A DNA stretch of 34,268 nucleotides from Klenkia sp. PcliD-1-E (GTDB lineage Bacteria; Actinomycetota; Actinomycetes; Mycobacteriales; Geodermatophilaceae): NCBI RefSeq assembly GCF_024124375.1, contig NZ_JAMXRZ010000038.1:1-34268 (forward strand), given 5' to 3'. How positions within the stretch are numbered: position 1 is the stretch's first letter; each line of letters opens with the position of its first letter. A model generated the notes under the pieces. That model was not told the origin of the DNA. It did not search any database and worked only from the letters and a program-made list of their open reading frames with translations. Positions 25,522-33,947 of this stretch are shown one piece after another. A program made the position numbers and the translations under genes.

Positions 25522-26513
25522 CCCGGGCAGCGGTGCTCAGCGCCGGCAGCTGGGGGACGACGTTCGCCAAGGTCCTGGCCGACGCCGGGTCGGAGGTGAC
25601 CCTGTTCGCCCGCCGGCCCGAGCTCGCGGCCGCCATCACCGCGGACCGGGTGAACGCCGACTACCTGCCCGGCGTGCGGCTGCCCGACGGCGTCACCGCC
25701 ACCGACGACGCCGCCCGCGCCCTGGACGGCGCGGACCTGGTGGTGCTGAGCATCCCCTCGCAGTCGCTGCGGGAGAACCTGGCCGGCTGGGCGCCCCTGG
25801 TGCCGGCCGGGGCGACCCTGCTGTCGCTGATGAAGGGCATCGAGCTGGGCAGCACCCGGCGGATGAGCGAGGTGGTCTGCGAGGTCACCGGTGCCTCCCC
25901 CGACCGGGTCGCGGTGCTCAGCGGACCCAACCTGGCCCGCGAGATCGCCGAGGAGCAGCCCTCGGCCACCGTCATCGCCTGCGCCGACACCGACCGGGCC
26001 GAGGCGCTGCAGGCCGCCTGCCACACCCGGTACTTCCGGCCCTACACCAACGCCGACGTCGTGGGCTGCGAGCTGGGCGGGGCGGTGAAGAACGTCATCG
26101 CGCTGGCCGCGGGCGTCGCCGAGGGCCTCGGTTTCGGCGACAACACCCGGGCCTCGCTGATCACCCGCGGGCTGGCCGAGACCGCCCGCCTGGGCCAGGC
26201 GCTTGGGGCCGACCCGCTGACCTTCGCCGGGCTCGCCGGGCTCGGCGACCTCGTGGCCACCTGCTCGTCCCCGCTGTCGCGCAACCGCACGTTCGGGGAG
26301 CACCTGGGCCGGGGGATGAGCCTGGAGGAGACGGTCGCGGCGACGAAGCAGACCGCCGAGGGCGTGAAGTCCTGCCGCTCGGTGCTCGACCTGGCCCGCG
26401 CGCACGGCGTCGACGTGCCGATCACCGAGGCCGTCGTCCGGGTCTGCCACGAGGGGGAGTCCCCGGTGCAGATGGTGCGGGAGATCATGAGCCGGGAGGC
26501 CAAGAGTGAGTGA
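25518..26513 (+). CDS. gpsA: Glycerol-3-phosphate dehydrogenase [NAD(P)+]
   Basis: A 331-residue enzyme reducing dihydroxyacetone phosphate to glycerol-3-phosphate for lipid synthesis. It has the N-terminal Rossmann domain ([15 protein letters not shown]), [17 protein letters not shown] and the catalytic-lysine segment [23 protein letters not shown], with a normal C-terminal helical domain. The first glycine of the GxGxxG loop, normally GAGSWG, is Ser8 here (AGC instead of GGC). GTG 25518 overlaps the plsC stop. The next gene starts 8 bases inside its 3' end. Confidence 0.96.
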   Translation: MTRAAVLSAGSWGTTFAKVLADAGSEVTLFARRPELAAAITADRVNADYLPGVRLPDGVTATDDAARALDGADLVVLSIPSQSLRENLAGWAPLVPAGATLLSLMKGIELGSTRRMSEVVCEVTGASPDRVAVLSGPNLAREIAEEQPSATVIACADTDRAEALQAACHTRYFRPYTNADVVGCELGGAVKNVIALAAGVAEGLGFGDNTRASLITRGLAETARLGQALGADPLTFAGLAGLGDLVATCSSPLSRNRTFGEHLGRGMSLEETVAATKQTAEGVKSCRSVLDLARAHGVDVPITEAVVRVCHEGESPVQMVREIMSREAKSE

Positions 26514-27639
26514 GCTGGGAGACGGCACCCGCGTCGCCCGCGGGGGCGACGAACCGGTGGCGCCCGGCACCCCGCTGCGGCCCTCGCCGGTGTTCGCCGC
26601 GCCCTTCCACCTGGCCGAGGACCCCTACGCGACCGACTTCTACGCCCGGCCCGGCCACCCGACGCTGCGGGTGCTCGAGCGCGCGATCGGCGACCTGGAC
26701 GGCGGCGAGTGCCTGGTGTTCGCCACCGGCATGGCCGCGATCAGCGCCGCCGTGCTGGCCGTCTGCGGCGCCGGCGACCGGGTGGTGGTGCCCAGCGACG
26801 GCTACTACCAGACCCGCGCGTTCGGCGAGGGCGAGCTGACCCGGTTCGGCATCGAGGTGCAGCAGGTCCCGACCCTGCAGATCGCCGACGTCGCCGCCCG
26901 CGGGGACCTCGAGGGTGCGGCGTTCGTGCTGCTGGAGACGCCGTCCAACCCCGAGCTGGACGTCTGCGACGTCGCCGCGGTCGCCGCGGCCACCCAGGCG
27001 GCGGGCGCGGTCCTCGCCGTCGACAACACCACCGCCACCCCGCTGGGCCAGCGGCCCCTCGACCTCGGTGCCGACCTCGTGCTGGCCGCGGACACCAAGG
27101 CGCTGACCGGCCACAGCGACCTGCTGATGGGTCACGTCACCGCGGCCCGCACCGAGCGCGGCCGGCAGCTGCTCACCCGGGTCAAGGCCTGGCGCGACCG
27201 CACGGGCAACGGCCCGGGCGCCTTCGACGCGTGGCTGGCGCACCGGTCGCTGTCCACGCTGGACCTGCGGCTGGCCCGTCAGGCCACCACCGCTGCCGCC
27301 GTCGCCGACCTGCTCGCCGACCACCCCGCGGTCACCGGCGTCCGCTGGCCCGGCCGGCCCGGTGACCCCTCCTACGAACTCGCGTCGAGGCAGATGCTGC
27401 GGATGAACGGCGTGGTGTCGGCGACGCTGGCCGACGAGGCCGCGGTGCACGCCCTGGTGCGGGCCAGCGAGCTGTGGCTGGCCGCGACCAGCTTCGGCGG
27501 CGTGCACTCCACCGTCGACCGGCGCGCGCAGTGGGGCGGGGACGCGGTCCCCGCGGGTTTCGTGCGGTTCTCCTGCGGCATCGAGGACACCGCCGACCTC
27601 GTCGCCGACCTCGCCCGCGCGCTGGACACCCTGGTCTGA
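26506..27639 (+). CDS. Cys/Met-metabolism PLP-dependent lyase (cystathionine gamma-lyase-like)
   Basis: A 377-residue fold-type I enzyme. The PLP lysine is Lys198 in [38 protein letters not shown] and [10 protein letters not shown] are the usual N-terminal blocks, [13 protein letters not shown] the cofactor-binding region, and [18 protein letters not shown] the C-terminal signature. Likely reactions are cystathionine gamma-lysis or a related sulfur-amino-acid elimination; cystathionine beta-lyase or gamma-synthase cannot be ruled out by sequence alone. GTG 26506 has GGGAGG at 26494-26499 and overlaps gpsA by 8 bases. Confidence 0.88.
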   Translation: MSELGDGTRVARGGDEPVAPGTPLRPSPVFAAPFHLAEDPYATDFYARPGHPTLRVLERAIGDLDGGECLVFATGMAAISAAVLAVCGAGDRVVVPSDGYYQTRAFGEGELTRFGIEVQQVPTLQIADVAARGDLEGAAFVLLETPSNPELDVCDVAAVAAATQAAGAVLAVDNTTATPLGQRPLDLGADLVLAADTKALTGHSDLLMGHVTAARTERGRQLLTRVKAWRDRTGNGPGAFDAWLAHRSLSTLDLRLARQATTAAAVADLLADHPAVTGVRWPGRPGDPSYELASRQMLRMNGVVSATLADEAAVHALVRASELWLAATSFGGVHSTVDRRAQWGGDAVPAGFVRFSCGIEDTADLVADLARALDTLV

Positions 27640-27650
27640 CCCGGCCCCGA

Positions 27651-27656
27651 TAGGGT
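27651..27656 (+). promoter_or_regulatory. TAGGGT -10 box for leaderless ddl mRNA
   Basis: TAGGGT ends 8 bases before the ddl ATG at 27665, with no ribosome binding site between. The -35 is not clear. Confidence 0.45.
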
Positions 27657-27664
27657 CGCCTGCG

Positions 27665-28780
27665 ATGACCGAGACACGCAGGACCAGGGTCGCCGTCGTC
27701 TTCGGCGGCCGCAGCGCCGAGCACGCCATCTCCTGCGTCTCGGCCGGCAGCGTGATGGCGGCGCTGGACCCCGACCGCTACGAGGTGGTGCCGGTCGGCA
27801 TCACCCGCGAGGGCGGCTGGGTGCTGCACGACGGCGGTCCGCTGGCCATCGAGGGCGGCCGGCTGCCCGAGGTCACCGGCGGGACCGCGGTGTCCCTGGT
27901 CGGCGACCCGGCCGGCCGCGGGTTGTCCGTGCTCGAGCCCGGCGAGGCGTTCGGCCGGCTGACCGGTGTCGACGTCGTCTTCCCGGTGCTGCACGGCGCC
28001 TACGGCGAGGACGGCACGATCCAGGGCCTGCTGGAGATGAGCGGCCTGCCCTACGTGGGCTCCGGGGTCTTCGCGTCCGCGGCGAGCATGGACAAGGAGT
28101 TCACCAAGAAGCTGCTCACCGCCGCCGGCATCGAGCAGGGCGACCACGTGGTCCTCCGCGACGCCGCGGGCGCGCTCACCACCGACCCCGCCGCGCTGAC
28201 CGCCGAGCACCGGGACCGGCTGGGCCTGCCGGTGTTCGTCAAGCCCTCCCGGGCGGGCTCCAGCATCGGCATCACGAGGGTGACCGACTGGGCCGACCTC
28301 GACGCCGCCGTGGCCACCGCCGCCGCGGTCGACACCAAGGTCGTGGTCGAGGCCGCCGTGCCCGGCCGCGAGGTCGAGTGCGGTGTGCTGGCCGGCGTCG
28401 GCGGTGCGCTGCCCGAGACCAGCCTGCCCGCCGAGATCCGGCTGCGCTCCGGTGTCGACTGGTACGACTTCGACGCCAAGTACCTCGACGACGCCGTCGA
28501 CTTCGACGTCCCCGCCGACCTCACCCCCGAGCAGACCGCCGCGGTGCAGGAGGTCTCCCGCCGGGCCTACCTGGCCCTGGACTGCCGTGGGCTGGCCCGG
28601 GTCGACTTCTTCCTGGGCACCGACCCGGTGACCGGCGCCGACCGGCTGGTGGTCAACGAGGTCAACACCATGCCCGGGTTCACGCCCATCTCGATGTTCC
28701 CGCGGATGTGGGCGGCCTCCGGCGTCGACTACCCGGCGCTGGTCGACCGCCTGGTGGCCGGCGCCCTGGCCGAGGGGTGA
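27665..28780 (+). CDS. ddl: D-alanine--D-alanine ligase
   Basis: A 371-residue ATP-grasp ligase joining two D-alanines for peptidoglycan precursors. Conserved blocks: [19 protein letters not shown] at the N-terminus, [36 protein letters not shown] (ATP-binding loop), EVECGVL, and the Mg-binding [20 protein letters not shown]. It is full length. The gpsA-ddl neighbourhood is conserved in mycobacteria. Its stop overlaps the start of the lipoprotein gene (GTGA at 28777-28780). Confidence 0.97.
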   Translation: MTETRRTRVAVVFGGRSAEHAISCVSAGSVMAALDPDRYEVVPVGITREGGWVLHDGGPLAIEGGRLPEVTGGTAVSLVGDPAGRGLSVLEPGEAFGRLTGVDVVFPVLHGAYGEDGTIQGLLEMSGLPYVGSGVFASAASMDKEFTKKLLTAAGIEQGDHVVLRDAAGALTTDPAALTAEHRDRLGLPVFVKPSRAGSSIGITRVTDWADLDAAVATAAAVDTKVVVEAAVPGREVECGVLAGVGGALPETSLPAEIRLRSGVDWYDFDAKYLDDAVDFDVPADLTPEQTAAVQEVSRRAYLALDCRGLARVDFFLGTDPVTGADRLVVNEVNTMPGFTPISMFPRMWAASGVDYPALVDRLVAGALAEG

Positions 28781-29418
28781 GCTCCCGCCGCGGTCTGCTG
28801 GTGCTCGCACTGGCCTCGCTCGCGGGCTGCTCGGACGCCGTCCCCGGCACGGCGTCGCCGGCGGCCACCGCGGAGGTCGGCGCGCTGCCCGGCGACGTCG
28901 ACGGCCTGGGCGAGCTGGTGGTCACCGAGGTGCCCTCCGGGCAGCCGCAGGTGCCCGACGACGAGCTCGACCCGCCCGCCGGGGCCAAGTCGCTGGCCGA
29001 CGTCGCCGGGTACGCCGACGACGCCGGCCGCGAGGAGGAGGTGCTCACCGGCTACGGCTACCGCTGGGGCTGGGAGCGGTTCTGGGGTACCGACGACGAC
29101 CTGACGTCGGTGTTCGTGGACCAGTTCGACGGCGCGGACGGAGCGGCGTCCTACGCCGCCGACCTGGCCCGCAACGACACCCGGTACTACGGCGGCAACC
29201 CCGACCGCGACCCCGACCACCTGCCGCGCGGGTGCGCGACGCTGACCGTCGAGGACCCCGACGAGGACACCCGGCTCACCGGTCCGGCGGCGTTCGCGTG
29301 GTGCGTGCACGGCCCCTTCACCGTCTCGGTCGCCGTGGTCTCCACCGACACCGAGGACGCCATGGACCAGGTCGACGACCTGGTGCAGGAGCAGCTCGAG
29401 CGCCTGCCCCGCGGCTGA
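28777..29418 (+). CDS. Putative lipoprotein of unknown function
   Basis: A 213-residue protein starting [18 protein letters not shown]: a type II signal peptide with lipobox LAGC and lipidated Cys18. The mature part is acidic and has no domain I recognise; it contains a [13 protein letters not shown] segment and two cysteines (PRGCATL, AWCVHG) that could form a disulfide. It is coupled to ddl by a 4-base overlap, so a cell-envelope role is plausible. It ends 22 bases from the convergent YchJ-like gene. Confidence 0.8.
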   Translation: MSSRRGLLVLALASLAGCSDAVPGTASPAATAEVGALPGDVDGLGELVVTEVPSGQPQVPDDELDPPAGAKSLADVAGYADDAGREEEVLTGYGYRWGWERFWGTDDDLTSVFVDQFDGADGAASYAADLARNDTRYYGGNPDRDPDHLPRGCATLTVEDPDEDTRLTGPAAFAWCVHGPFTVSVAVVSTDTEDAMDQVDDLVQEQLERLPRG

Positions 29419-29440
29419 ACCCGGTCCGCCTGCACGGGGG

Positions 29441-29824
29441 TCAGGCGGTGGTGACGCCGTCCAGGTAGACCCAGCGGCCCTCGACCTTGGTAAAGCGGCT
29501 GCGCTCCTGCTGCGCGCCGGGCTCACCGTCGCGGCGGTAGGAGGCGCGGAACTCCACCACGCCCTCGCCGGCCAGCAGGCCGCCCCCCTCGACGGCCAGG
29601 ACCTCCAGGCCGGTCCACCGGGTGCCCTCGTCCAGCTCCAGGTCGTCGGGCCGGGTGCGCGGGTGCCAGGTGGTGAGCAGGTACCCGGCGTCGCCGACCG
29701 CGAAGGCGCTGTACCGGGAGCGCACGAGCGCCTCCGCGGTGGGTGCGGGCGCCCCGGCGTGCAGCCGGCCGCAGCACTCGTCGTAGGTGAGCCCGGTGCC
29801 GCACGGGCAGCGTCGGGGCGTCAC
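29441..29824 (-). CDS. YchJ family protein (UPF0225), SEC-C zinc motif
   Basis: A 127-residue protein with the N-terminal zinc-binding pattern CPCGTGLTYDECCGRLHAG (Cys-x-Cys...Cys-Cys) and the YchJ signature AEALVRSRYSAFAVGDAGYLLTTWHP, followed by an NTF2-like strand region (FRASYR). The molecular function is not known. I chose GTG 29824, whose first bases overlap the stop of the DUF3515 gene (GTGA, minus strand). Longer readings from 29935 run through that neighbour. Confidence 0.88.
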   Translation of the reverse strand: MTPRRCPCGTGLTYDECCGRLHAGAPAPTAEALVRSRYSAFAVGDAGYLLTTWHPRTRPDDLELDEGTRWTGLEVLAVEGGGLLAGEGVVEFRASYRRDGEPGAQQERSRFTKVEGRWVYLDGVTTA

Positions 29825-30333
29825 CGGGCGGGGATCGCGCCGGCGATGATCGGACCCAGCGCGGTGACCAGCGCGCTGTCCGTGCTTGCCGGGACGCTGA
29901 TCTGCACGGCCACCGACCGATCGGTCGTCGTCCACACGTTGACGGCCGGGTCGGAGGTGTCCACGAACCAGGGCAACCCCGAGATCTGCACGATGAACGC
30001 GTCGGGCTGCAGGTCGATCTGGGGCACCCCGCAGATGAGCACCTGCGCCGGGTCGCCCCAGGCGTAGGCGTAGGGGGAGTCGGAGTCGACACGTCGACTC
30101 GTCTCCCCGACGACCTCCAGCGGCAGCTGGCTCATGAGCGCCGGGCAGGCGGCGTCGGCCTCGGGCGTGATCTCGGGGGTCTCGACCTCGACCGGGCCGT
30201 CGTCGCGCTGGCTGGGGGTGGCCCCCGAGACCTCGGCGACCGGCCCGGATGCGTCCTCCCCGCTGCCGGGTCCGAGCACCCGGATCAGCACGAGCAGCAC
30301 CACGACCACCGGGACGGCGACCGCCGTCGCCAC
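29821..30333 (-). CDS. DUF3515 family membrane-anchored protein
   Basis: With GTG 30333 the protein is 170 residues: an N-terminal helix (VAVPVVVVLLVLIRVLG), an acidic linker, and an extracytoplasmic domain (CPALMSQLP, YAWGDPAQVLICGVP, WTTTDRSVAVQISVP) typical of the actinobacterial DUF3515 family, which usually lies near ddl and thiL. The frame is open further upstream and encodes a family-like SDPTRRAAL before the helix. The only upstream start-like codon is CTG 30438, 10 bases after the stop of the Lrp gene with GAGG before it, so the true protein may be 205 residues. The function is unknown; an envelope role is inferred. Confidence 0.82.
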   Translation of the reverse strand: MATAVAVPVVVVLLVLIRVLGPGSGEDASGPVAEVSGATPSQRDDGPVEVETPEITPEADAACPALMSQLPLEVVGETSRRVDSDSPYAYAWGDPAQVLICGVPQIDLQPDAFIVQISGLPWFVDTSDPAVNVWTTTDRSVAVQISVPASTDSALVTALGPIIAGAIPAR

Positions 30334-30448
30334 CAGGGCGGCGCGGCGGGTGGGGTCCGACGTCCGGCGGGCGGGCTGCTCGTCGGTGTCGGCGTCGGCG
30401 TCCGGCCCGTCGGGGGTGGTGTCGGGGTCGCTGCTCAGCGGAGGGACC

Positions 30449-30682
30449 TCAGAGGTTGACGACCGGGCAGGTCAGCGTGCGGGTGATGCCGTCGACCGAC
30501 TGCACCCGGGCCACGACCAGGCGGCCCAGCTCGTCGACCGACCCGGCCTCGGCGCGCACGATGACGTCGTAGGGACCGGTGACGTCCTCGGCCTTGGTGA
30601 CGCCGGCGATGCCGCTGATGGTCTGGGCGACCGCGGCGGCCTTGCCGACCTCGGTCTGGATCAGGATGTAGGCGTGGACCAC
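30449..30682 (-). CDS. Stand-alone Lrp/AsnC ligand-binding (RAM) domain protein
   Basis: A 77-residue protein consisting only of the Lrp/AsnC effector domain (VVHAYILIQTEVGKAAAVAQ ... GPYDVIVRAEAGSVDELGRLVVARVQSVDGITRTLTCPVVNL), with no helix-turn-helix. Such proteins form the same multimers as Lrp and bind amino acids, but their targets are mostly unknown. GTG 30682 has GAGGAGGG 7 bases upstream, which fixes the start and rules out the longer frame from 30802. It is upstream of DUF3515 and divergent from thiL. Confidence 0.9.
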   Translation of the reverse strand: MVHAYILIQTEVGKAAAVAQTISGIAGVTKAEDVTGPYDVIVRAEAGSVDELGRLVVARVQSVDGITRTLTCPVVNL

Positions 30683-30765
30683 AGCAGTTCCCTCCTCGGG
30701 CAGGGCGTCGGCGCCGCCGATCGGCGGGCCGGACGGCAACGTACCCCAGCGCACCGGGGTGACCG

Positions 30766-31803
30766 GTGACGCGTCCCCGGCCGCGGGCGGCCCCGGGGGC
30801 ACGGCCGCCGGCCACCGGCGACACGGTCGGCGCGGTGGGGGAGTTCGGCGTCATCGACCGGGTCGTCGCCCGCGCGGGGCGGGCGGCGGCGACGGTGGTC
30901 GGACCCGGGGACGACGCCGCCGTCGTGCGGGCGCCGGACGCGCGCGTGGTCGCTGCGTGCGACGTGCTCGTCGAGGGCCGGCACTTCCGGCGCGACTGGT
31001 CCTCGCCCGAGGACGTCGGGCACAAGGCCGCCGCCGCCAACCTGGCCGACGTGGCCGCCATGGGCGCGGTGCCCACCGCGCTGCTGGTCGGCCTGGCCTG
31101 CCCCGCCGGCACCCCCACCGCGTGGCTGGAGGGCGTGGCCACCGGGATGGCGCAGGAGTGCGCCCCGCACGGGGCCGCGGTGGTCGGTGGGGACACCGTC
31201 GCCAGTGCCCCGGACAGCGACGCCGTCGTGCTCTCGGTGACCGTGCTGGGCGACCTGCAGGGCCGCGCGCCGGTCACCCGGGGCGGCGCCCGGCCCGGGG
31301 ACGTCGTCGCGGTGGCCGGCCGGCTGGGCTGGTCGGCGTGCGGCTGGGCGGTGCTGCGCCGCGGGTTCACCTCCCCGCACGCCGCCGTCGCCGCGCACCG
31401 CCGTCCGGAGCCGCCCTACGCGGCCGGGCCTGCGGCCGCCGACGCCGGTGCCACCGCCATGTGCGACGTCAGCGACGGCCTGCTCGCCGACGCCGGGCAC
31501 CTCGCCGACGCCTCGGGCGTCGTGCTGCACCTGGACCGCGGCACCCTGGAGTCCTTCATCGACCCGGCGGGGCCGCTGGCCCAGGTCGCCGCGGCGCTGG
31601 GCGGCAACCCGCTGGGCTGGGTGCTCACCGGCGGCGAGGACCACGCGCTGCTGGCGACCTTCCCGGCCGCGGCCGACCTGCCGGCGGGCTTCGTGCGCAT
31701 CGGCGTGGTCGAGGCGGGCCGCCCCGGCGTCCTGGTCGACGGCGTCGCCGCCGCCGACGTGGCCGAGGGGCTGGGGGAGGGCACCGGGCATGTGCACTTC
31801 TGA
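30766..31803 (+). CDS. thiL: Thiamine-monophosphate kinase
   Basis: A 345-residue PurM-like ATP-dependent kinase converting thiamine monophosphate to the diphosphate cofactor. Conserved blocks: GEFGVIDRVV, VGPGDDAAVV (metal/ATP binding), GHKAAAANLADVAAMGA, VVGGDTV, CDVSDGLLADAGHLA, and LTGGEDHALLATF. GTG 30766 is the first start in frame and gives a typical TVGAVGEFG N-terminus; GTG 30835 would truncate into the domain. No TPP riboswitch is evident in the 83 bases upstream. The GNAT gene begins 14 bases inside its 3' end. Confidence 0.94.
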   Translation: MTRPRPRAAPGARPPATGDTVGAVGEFGVIDRVVARAGRAAATVVGPGDDAAVVRAPDARVVAACDVLVEGRHFRRDWSSPEDVGHKAAAANLADVAAMGAVPTALLVGLACPAGTPTAWLEGVATGMAQECAPHGAAVVGGDTVASAPDSDAVVLSVTVLGDLQGRAPVTRGGARPGDVVAVAGRLGWSACGWAVLRRGFTSPHAAVAAHRRPEPPYAAGPAAADAGATAMCDVSDGLLADAGHLADASGVVLHLDRGTLESFIDPAGPLAQVAAALGGNPLGWVLTGGEDHALLATFPAAADLPAGFVRIGVVEAGRPGVLVDGVAAADVAEGLGEGTGHVHF

Positions 31804-32290
31804 GCTGTCGCAGCGGCTTGTGCTGCGCCCGGCCGGCTACGACGACCCGCAGGTGGCCGAGCTGGTCGAGGCCGTGCAGCAGGAGTACGTCGTCCGCTAC
31901 GGCGGCCGCGACGCGATGGAGGTCGACCCGGCGGAGGTGCTGCCGCCGCGCGGGTTGCTGCTGGTCGCCGAGGTGGGCGGCGAGGCCGTGGGCTGCGGCG
32001 CCTGGCGGGTGCACGCCCCGGGCACGGTGGAGGTCAAGCGGATGTACGTCGCCCCGCACGCCCGCCGGCAGGGCGTCGCGGAGGCGGTGCTGGCCCGCCT
32101 GGAGGCCACCGCGGCGGCGGCGGGGCACCGGCGGGTGGTGCTCAACAGCGGGGACCGGCAGCCCGAGGCGCTGGCGCTCTACGCCCGGGCCGGGTACACA
32201 CCGGTCGCCGGGTACGGCGTCTACGCCGACGCCCCCGGTGCGGTGTTCCTCGGCAAGCAGCTGGCCGGTGGCGCGGAGGAGGGGTCCTGA
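31790..32290 (+). CDS. GNAT-family N-acetyltransferase
   Basis: A 166-residue acetyltransferase: GGEAVGCGAWRV strand, then the acetyl-CoA loop VKRMYVAPHARRQGVAEAVLARLE (Arg-Arg-Gln-Gly-Val-Ala pattern), followed by VLNSGDRQPEALALYARAGYTPV. The substrate is unknown. ATG 31790 has GGGGGAGG at 31773-31780 and overlaps thiL by 14 bases; its stop overlaps the next ATG (TGATG at 32288-32292). Confidence 0.9.
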   Translation: MCTSELSQRLVLRPAGYDDPQVAELVEAVQQEYVVRYGGRDAMEVDPAEVLPPRGLLLVAEVGGEAVGCGAWRVHAPGTVEVKRMYVAPHARRQGVAEAVLARLEATAAAAGHRRVVLNSGDRQPEALALYARAGYTPVAGYGVYADAPGAVFLGKQLAGGAEEGS

Positions 32291-32934
32291 TGGGTGTGGT
32301 CACGGTGTCGGCCACGTTCGGCTGCGGGGGCGCGGAGATCGCGCCTGCGGTGGCCGAGCGGCTCGGCCTGCCCTTCCACGACCGGGTCATCCCGGCCCAG
32401 GTCGCGCTGCGGCTCGGGGTGCCCGTCGCCGACGCCGAGGCCGCCGACGAGAGCGTCGTGCGCGGCCTCTGGCGGGTGGTGGCGTCGCTGGGCGCGATGC
32501 CCGACCCGGTGGGCGGTGTGCTGCCCGACGCCGGGGTCCCCGACGAGCGCAGCTACCGGCTGCAGACCGAGCGGGTGGTCACCGACATCGCCGACGGCGC
32601 CGGCGGCGTCGTCCTGGGCCGGGCGGCCGCCCTGGTGCTGCGCGACCGGCCCGACGCCCTGCACGTGCGGCTGGACGGCCCGCCCGAGCGGCGGCTGGCC
32701 GCCGCGGTCGCGCACCTGGGCCGACCGGCCGACGAGGTGCGCCGGGAGCTGCAGGCCGCCGACCGGGCGCGGGCGGCCTACGTGCGGCACTACCACCGCT
32801 GCGACCCGGCCGAGGCCCGGCACTACCACCTGGTGGTGGACTCCACCGCCTTCGACCACGACCTCGTCGTCGACCTGGTCGTCGCCGCCGCGCGGGCGCG
32901 GGGGATCAGCGGGGAGCCAGCAGCGGGAGCATGA
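32290..32934 (+). CDS. Cytidylate kinase-like family protein
   Basis: A 214-residue protein of the cytidylate-kinase-like family that resembles Cmk but is distinct from the essential enzyme: VVTVSATFGCGGAEIAPAVAERLGLPFHDRVI at the N-terminus, GGVVLGRAAALVL in the middle, and YVRHYHRCDPAEARHYHLVVDSTAF at the end. The nucleotide-binding loop reads GCGGAEI instead of the usual GxGKS/T or GSGGREI, so kinase activity is unproven. It is coupled to the GNAT gene, and its 3' end overlaps the convergent TetR gene by 29 bases. Confidence 0.83.
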   Translation: MGVVTVSATFGCGGAEIAPAVAERLGLPFHDRVIPAQVALRLGVPVADAEAADESVVRGLWRVVASLGAMPDPVGGVLPDAGVPDERSYRLQTERVVTDIADGAGGVVLGRAAALVLRDRPDALHVRLDGPPERRLAAAVAHLGRPADEVRRELQAADRARAAYVRHYHRCDPAEARHYHLVVDSTAFDHDLVVDLVVAAARARGISGEPAAGA

Positions 32935-33523
32935 CCCCGTCGACGACGTCGCGCACCAGCTCGTCGTCCAGCGGCCGGCCGAGCACCAGCCAGCGCTGCA
33001 TGACCACCGCGGGCCCGGCCTCGCCGGCCACGGTGCCCAGCCGCGCGGGGTCGAGGTCCCCCCGGGTGACGGCGGCCGAGAAGACCTGCACGAAGGCGTC
33101 CCGCCAGATCTCCACCGACCCCTCGCGGAAGGCCGCGGCCAGGTCGGGCTCGTGCGGGAGCACGCCGACCACGGCGCGCGCGGCGGCGCCCACCCGGCCG
33201 TTCAGCGAGGTCGCCATCGCGCCGACGACCTCGAGCAGGTCCCCGCGCAGGGTCCCGGTCGCGGGGACGGTGACCTGGCCGCGGTCGGCCTCGGCGATGG
33301 TCTCGGCGACCATCTGCACCCGCGAGGACCACCGGCGGTACATGCTCGCCTTGCCGACCTTCGCGCGGGCCGCGACGGCGTCCATCGACAACCCGTCCCA
33401 GCCGCGCTCGGCCAGCAGTTCCAGGACGGCGGAGCGCACGGCCTCGTCGACGGCGGGGTCGCGACGGCGACCCGGGCGGAGCGGGGCGTCGGGGGCGGGC
33501 TCGGGGTCACGGCGGAACTGCAC
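32906..33523 (-). CDS. TetR-family transcriptional regulator
   Basis: A 205-residue repressor-type protein: N-terminal helix-turn-helix at about 28-70 (AVLELLAERGWDGLSMDAVAARAKVGKASMYRRWSSR) and a C-terminal helical ligand domain (TetR_C_11-like by its ending). Its ligand and target are unknown. GTG 33523 is preceded by TAAGGT ending 6 bases before it (33530-33535, minus strand), so it is probably leaderless. It lies downstream of rpmB, separated by a terminator. Confidence 0.92.
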   Translation of the reverse strand: MQFRRDPEPAPDAPLRPGRRRDPAVDEAVRSAVLELLAERGWDGLSMDAVAARAKVGKASMYRRWSSRVQMVAETIAEADRGQVTVPATGTLRGDLLEVVGAMATSLNGRVGAAARAVVGVLPHEPDLAAAFREGSVEIWRDAFVQVFSAAVTRGDLDPARLGTVAGEAGPAVVMQRWLVLGRPLDDELVRDVVDGVMLPLLAPR

Positions 33524-33529
33524 CGCGAA

Positions 33530-33535
33530 ACCTTA
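33530..33535 (-). promoter_or_regulatory. TAAGGT -10 box for leaderless TetR mRNA
   Basis: On the minus strand TAAGGT is followed by TTCGCG and then GTG at 33523. No Shine-Dalgarno is present. Confidence 0.48.
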
Positions 33536-33560
33536 GGCTCCCTACCGACCCCGGACGCCG

Positions 33561-33594
33561 ACGACCCCGGTCACCGTGGGGTGACCGGGGTCGT
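33561..33594 (-). terminator. Terminator after rpmB
   Basis: ACGACCCCGGTCACC (33561-33575) and its exact reverse complement (33580-33594) form a 15-bp stem with a 4-base loop, 21 bases beyond the rpmB stop codon and before the TetR promoter. There is no T-run. Confidence 0.82.
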
Positions 33595-33615
33595 GGGTGG
33601 TGTGTGCGGTGCAGC

Positions 33616-33807
33616 TCAGACGCGGGTGAGCTTCCCGGCCCGGATGCAGCTGGTGCAGGCGTTCACGCGCTTGCGCGTCCCGTTGCCGAGGACGGCCCGC
33701 ACGGACTGGATGTTCGGGTTCCAGCGGCGCGGCGTACGGCGGTGCGAGTGGGACACCGACATGCCGAACCCGGGGCCCTTGCCACACACGTCGCAGACGG
33801 CAGCCAT
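33616..33807 (-). CDS. rpmB: 50S ribosomal protein L28
   Basis: A 63-residue L28 with the full family pattern: [20 protein letters not shown] at the N-terminus, [11 protein letters not shown] in the middle, and [14 protein letters not shown] at the end. The two CxxC pairs make it the zinc-binding (C+) form. ATG 33807 has AGGAG about 10 bases upstream. It is flanked by a terminator downstream and diverges from the DAK gene across 140 bases. Confidence 0.97.
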   Translation of the reverse strand: MAAVCDVCGKGPGFGMSVSHSHRRTPRRWNPNIQSVRAVLGNGTRKRVNACTSCIRAGKLTRV

Positions 33808-33934
33808 GGTCGATCACTCCTGAAGACAAGATTTCGTGGGCGCAGGGAACGAGCCACCCGCGCGGACAACTCGACCAGCGTAGCCGGTCGGCCGGGGCGG
33901 TGTCCGCCGACCCCGGGGTGTCGGTGGCCACCGG

Positions 33935-33940
33935 TAGCCT
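33935..33940 (+). promoter_or_regulatory. TAGCCT -10 box for leaderless DAK-gene mRNA
   Basis: TAGCCT ends 7 bases before the GTG at 33948. It is the same hexamer as before leuB and the FAH gene. Confidence 0.5.
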
Positions 33941-33947
33941 CCGGCAC

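Noticed and set aside
30683-30765. TPP riboswitch before thiL
   Set aside because: The interval is only 83 bases and lacks the conserved CUGAGA-type core; nothing beyond divergent promoters is evident.
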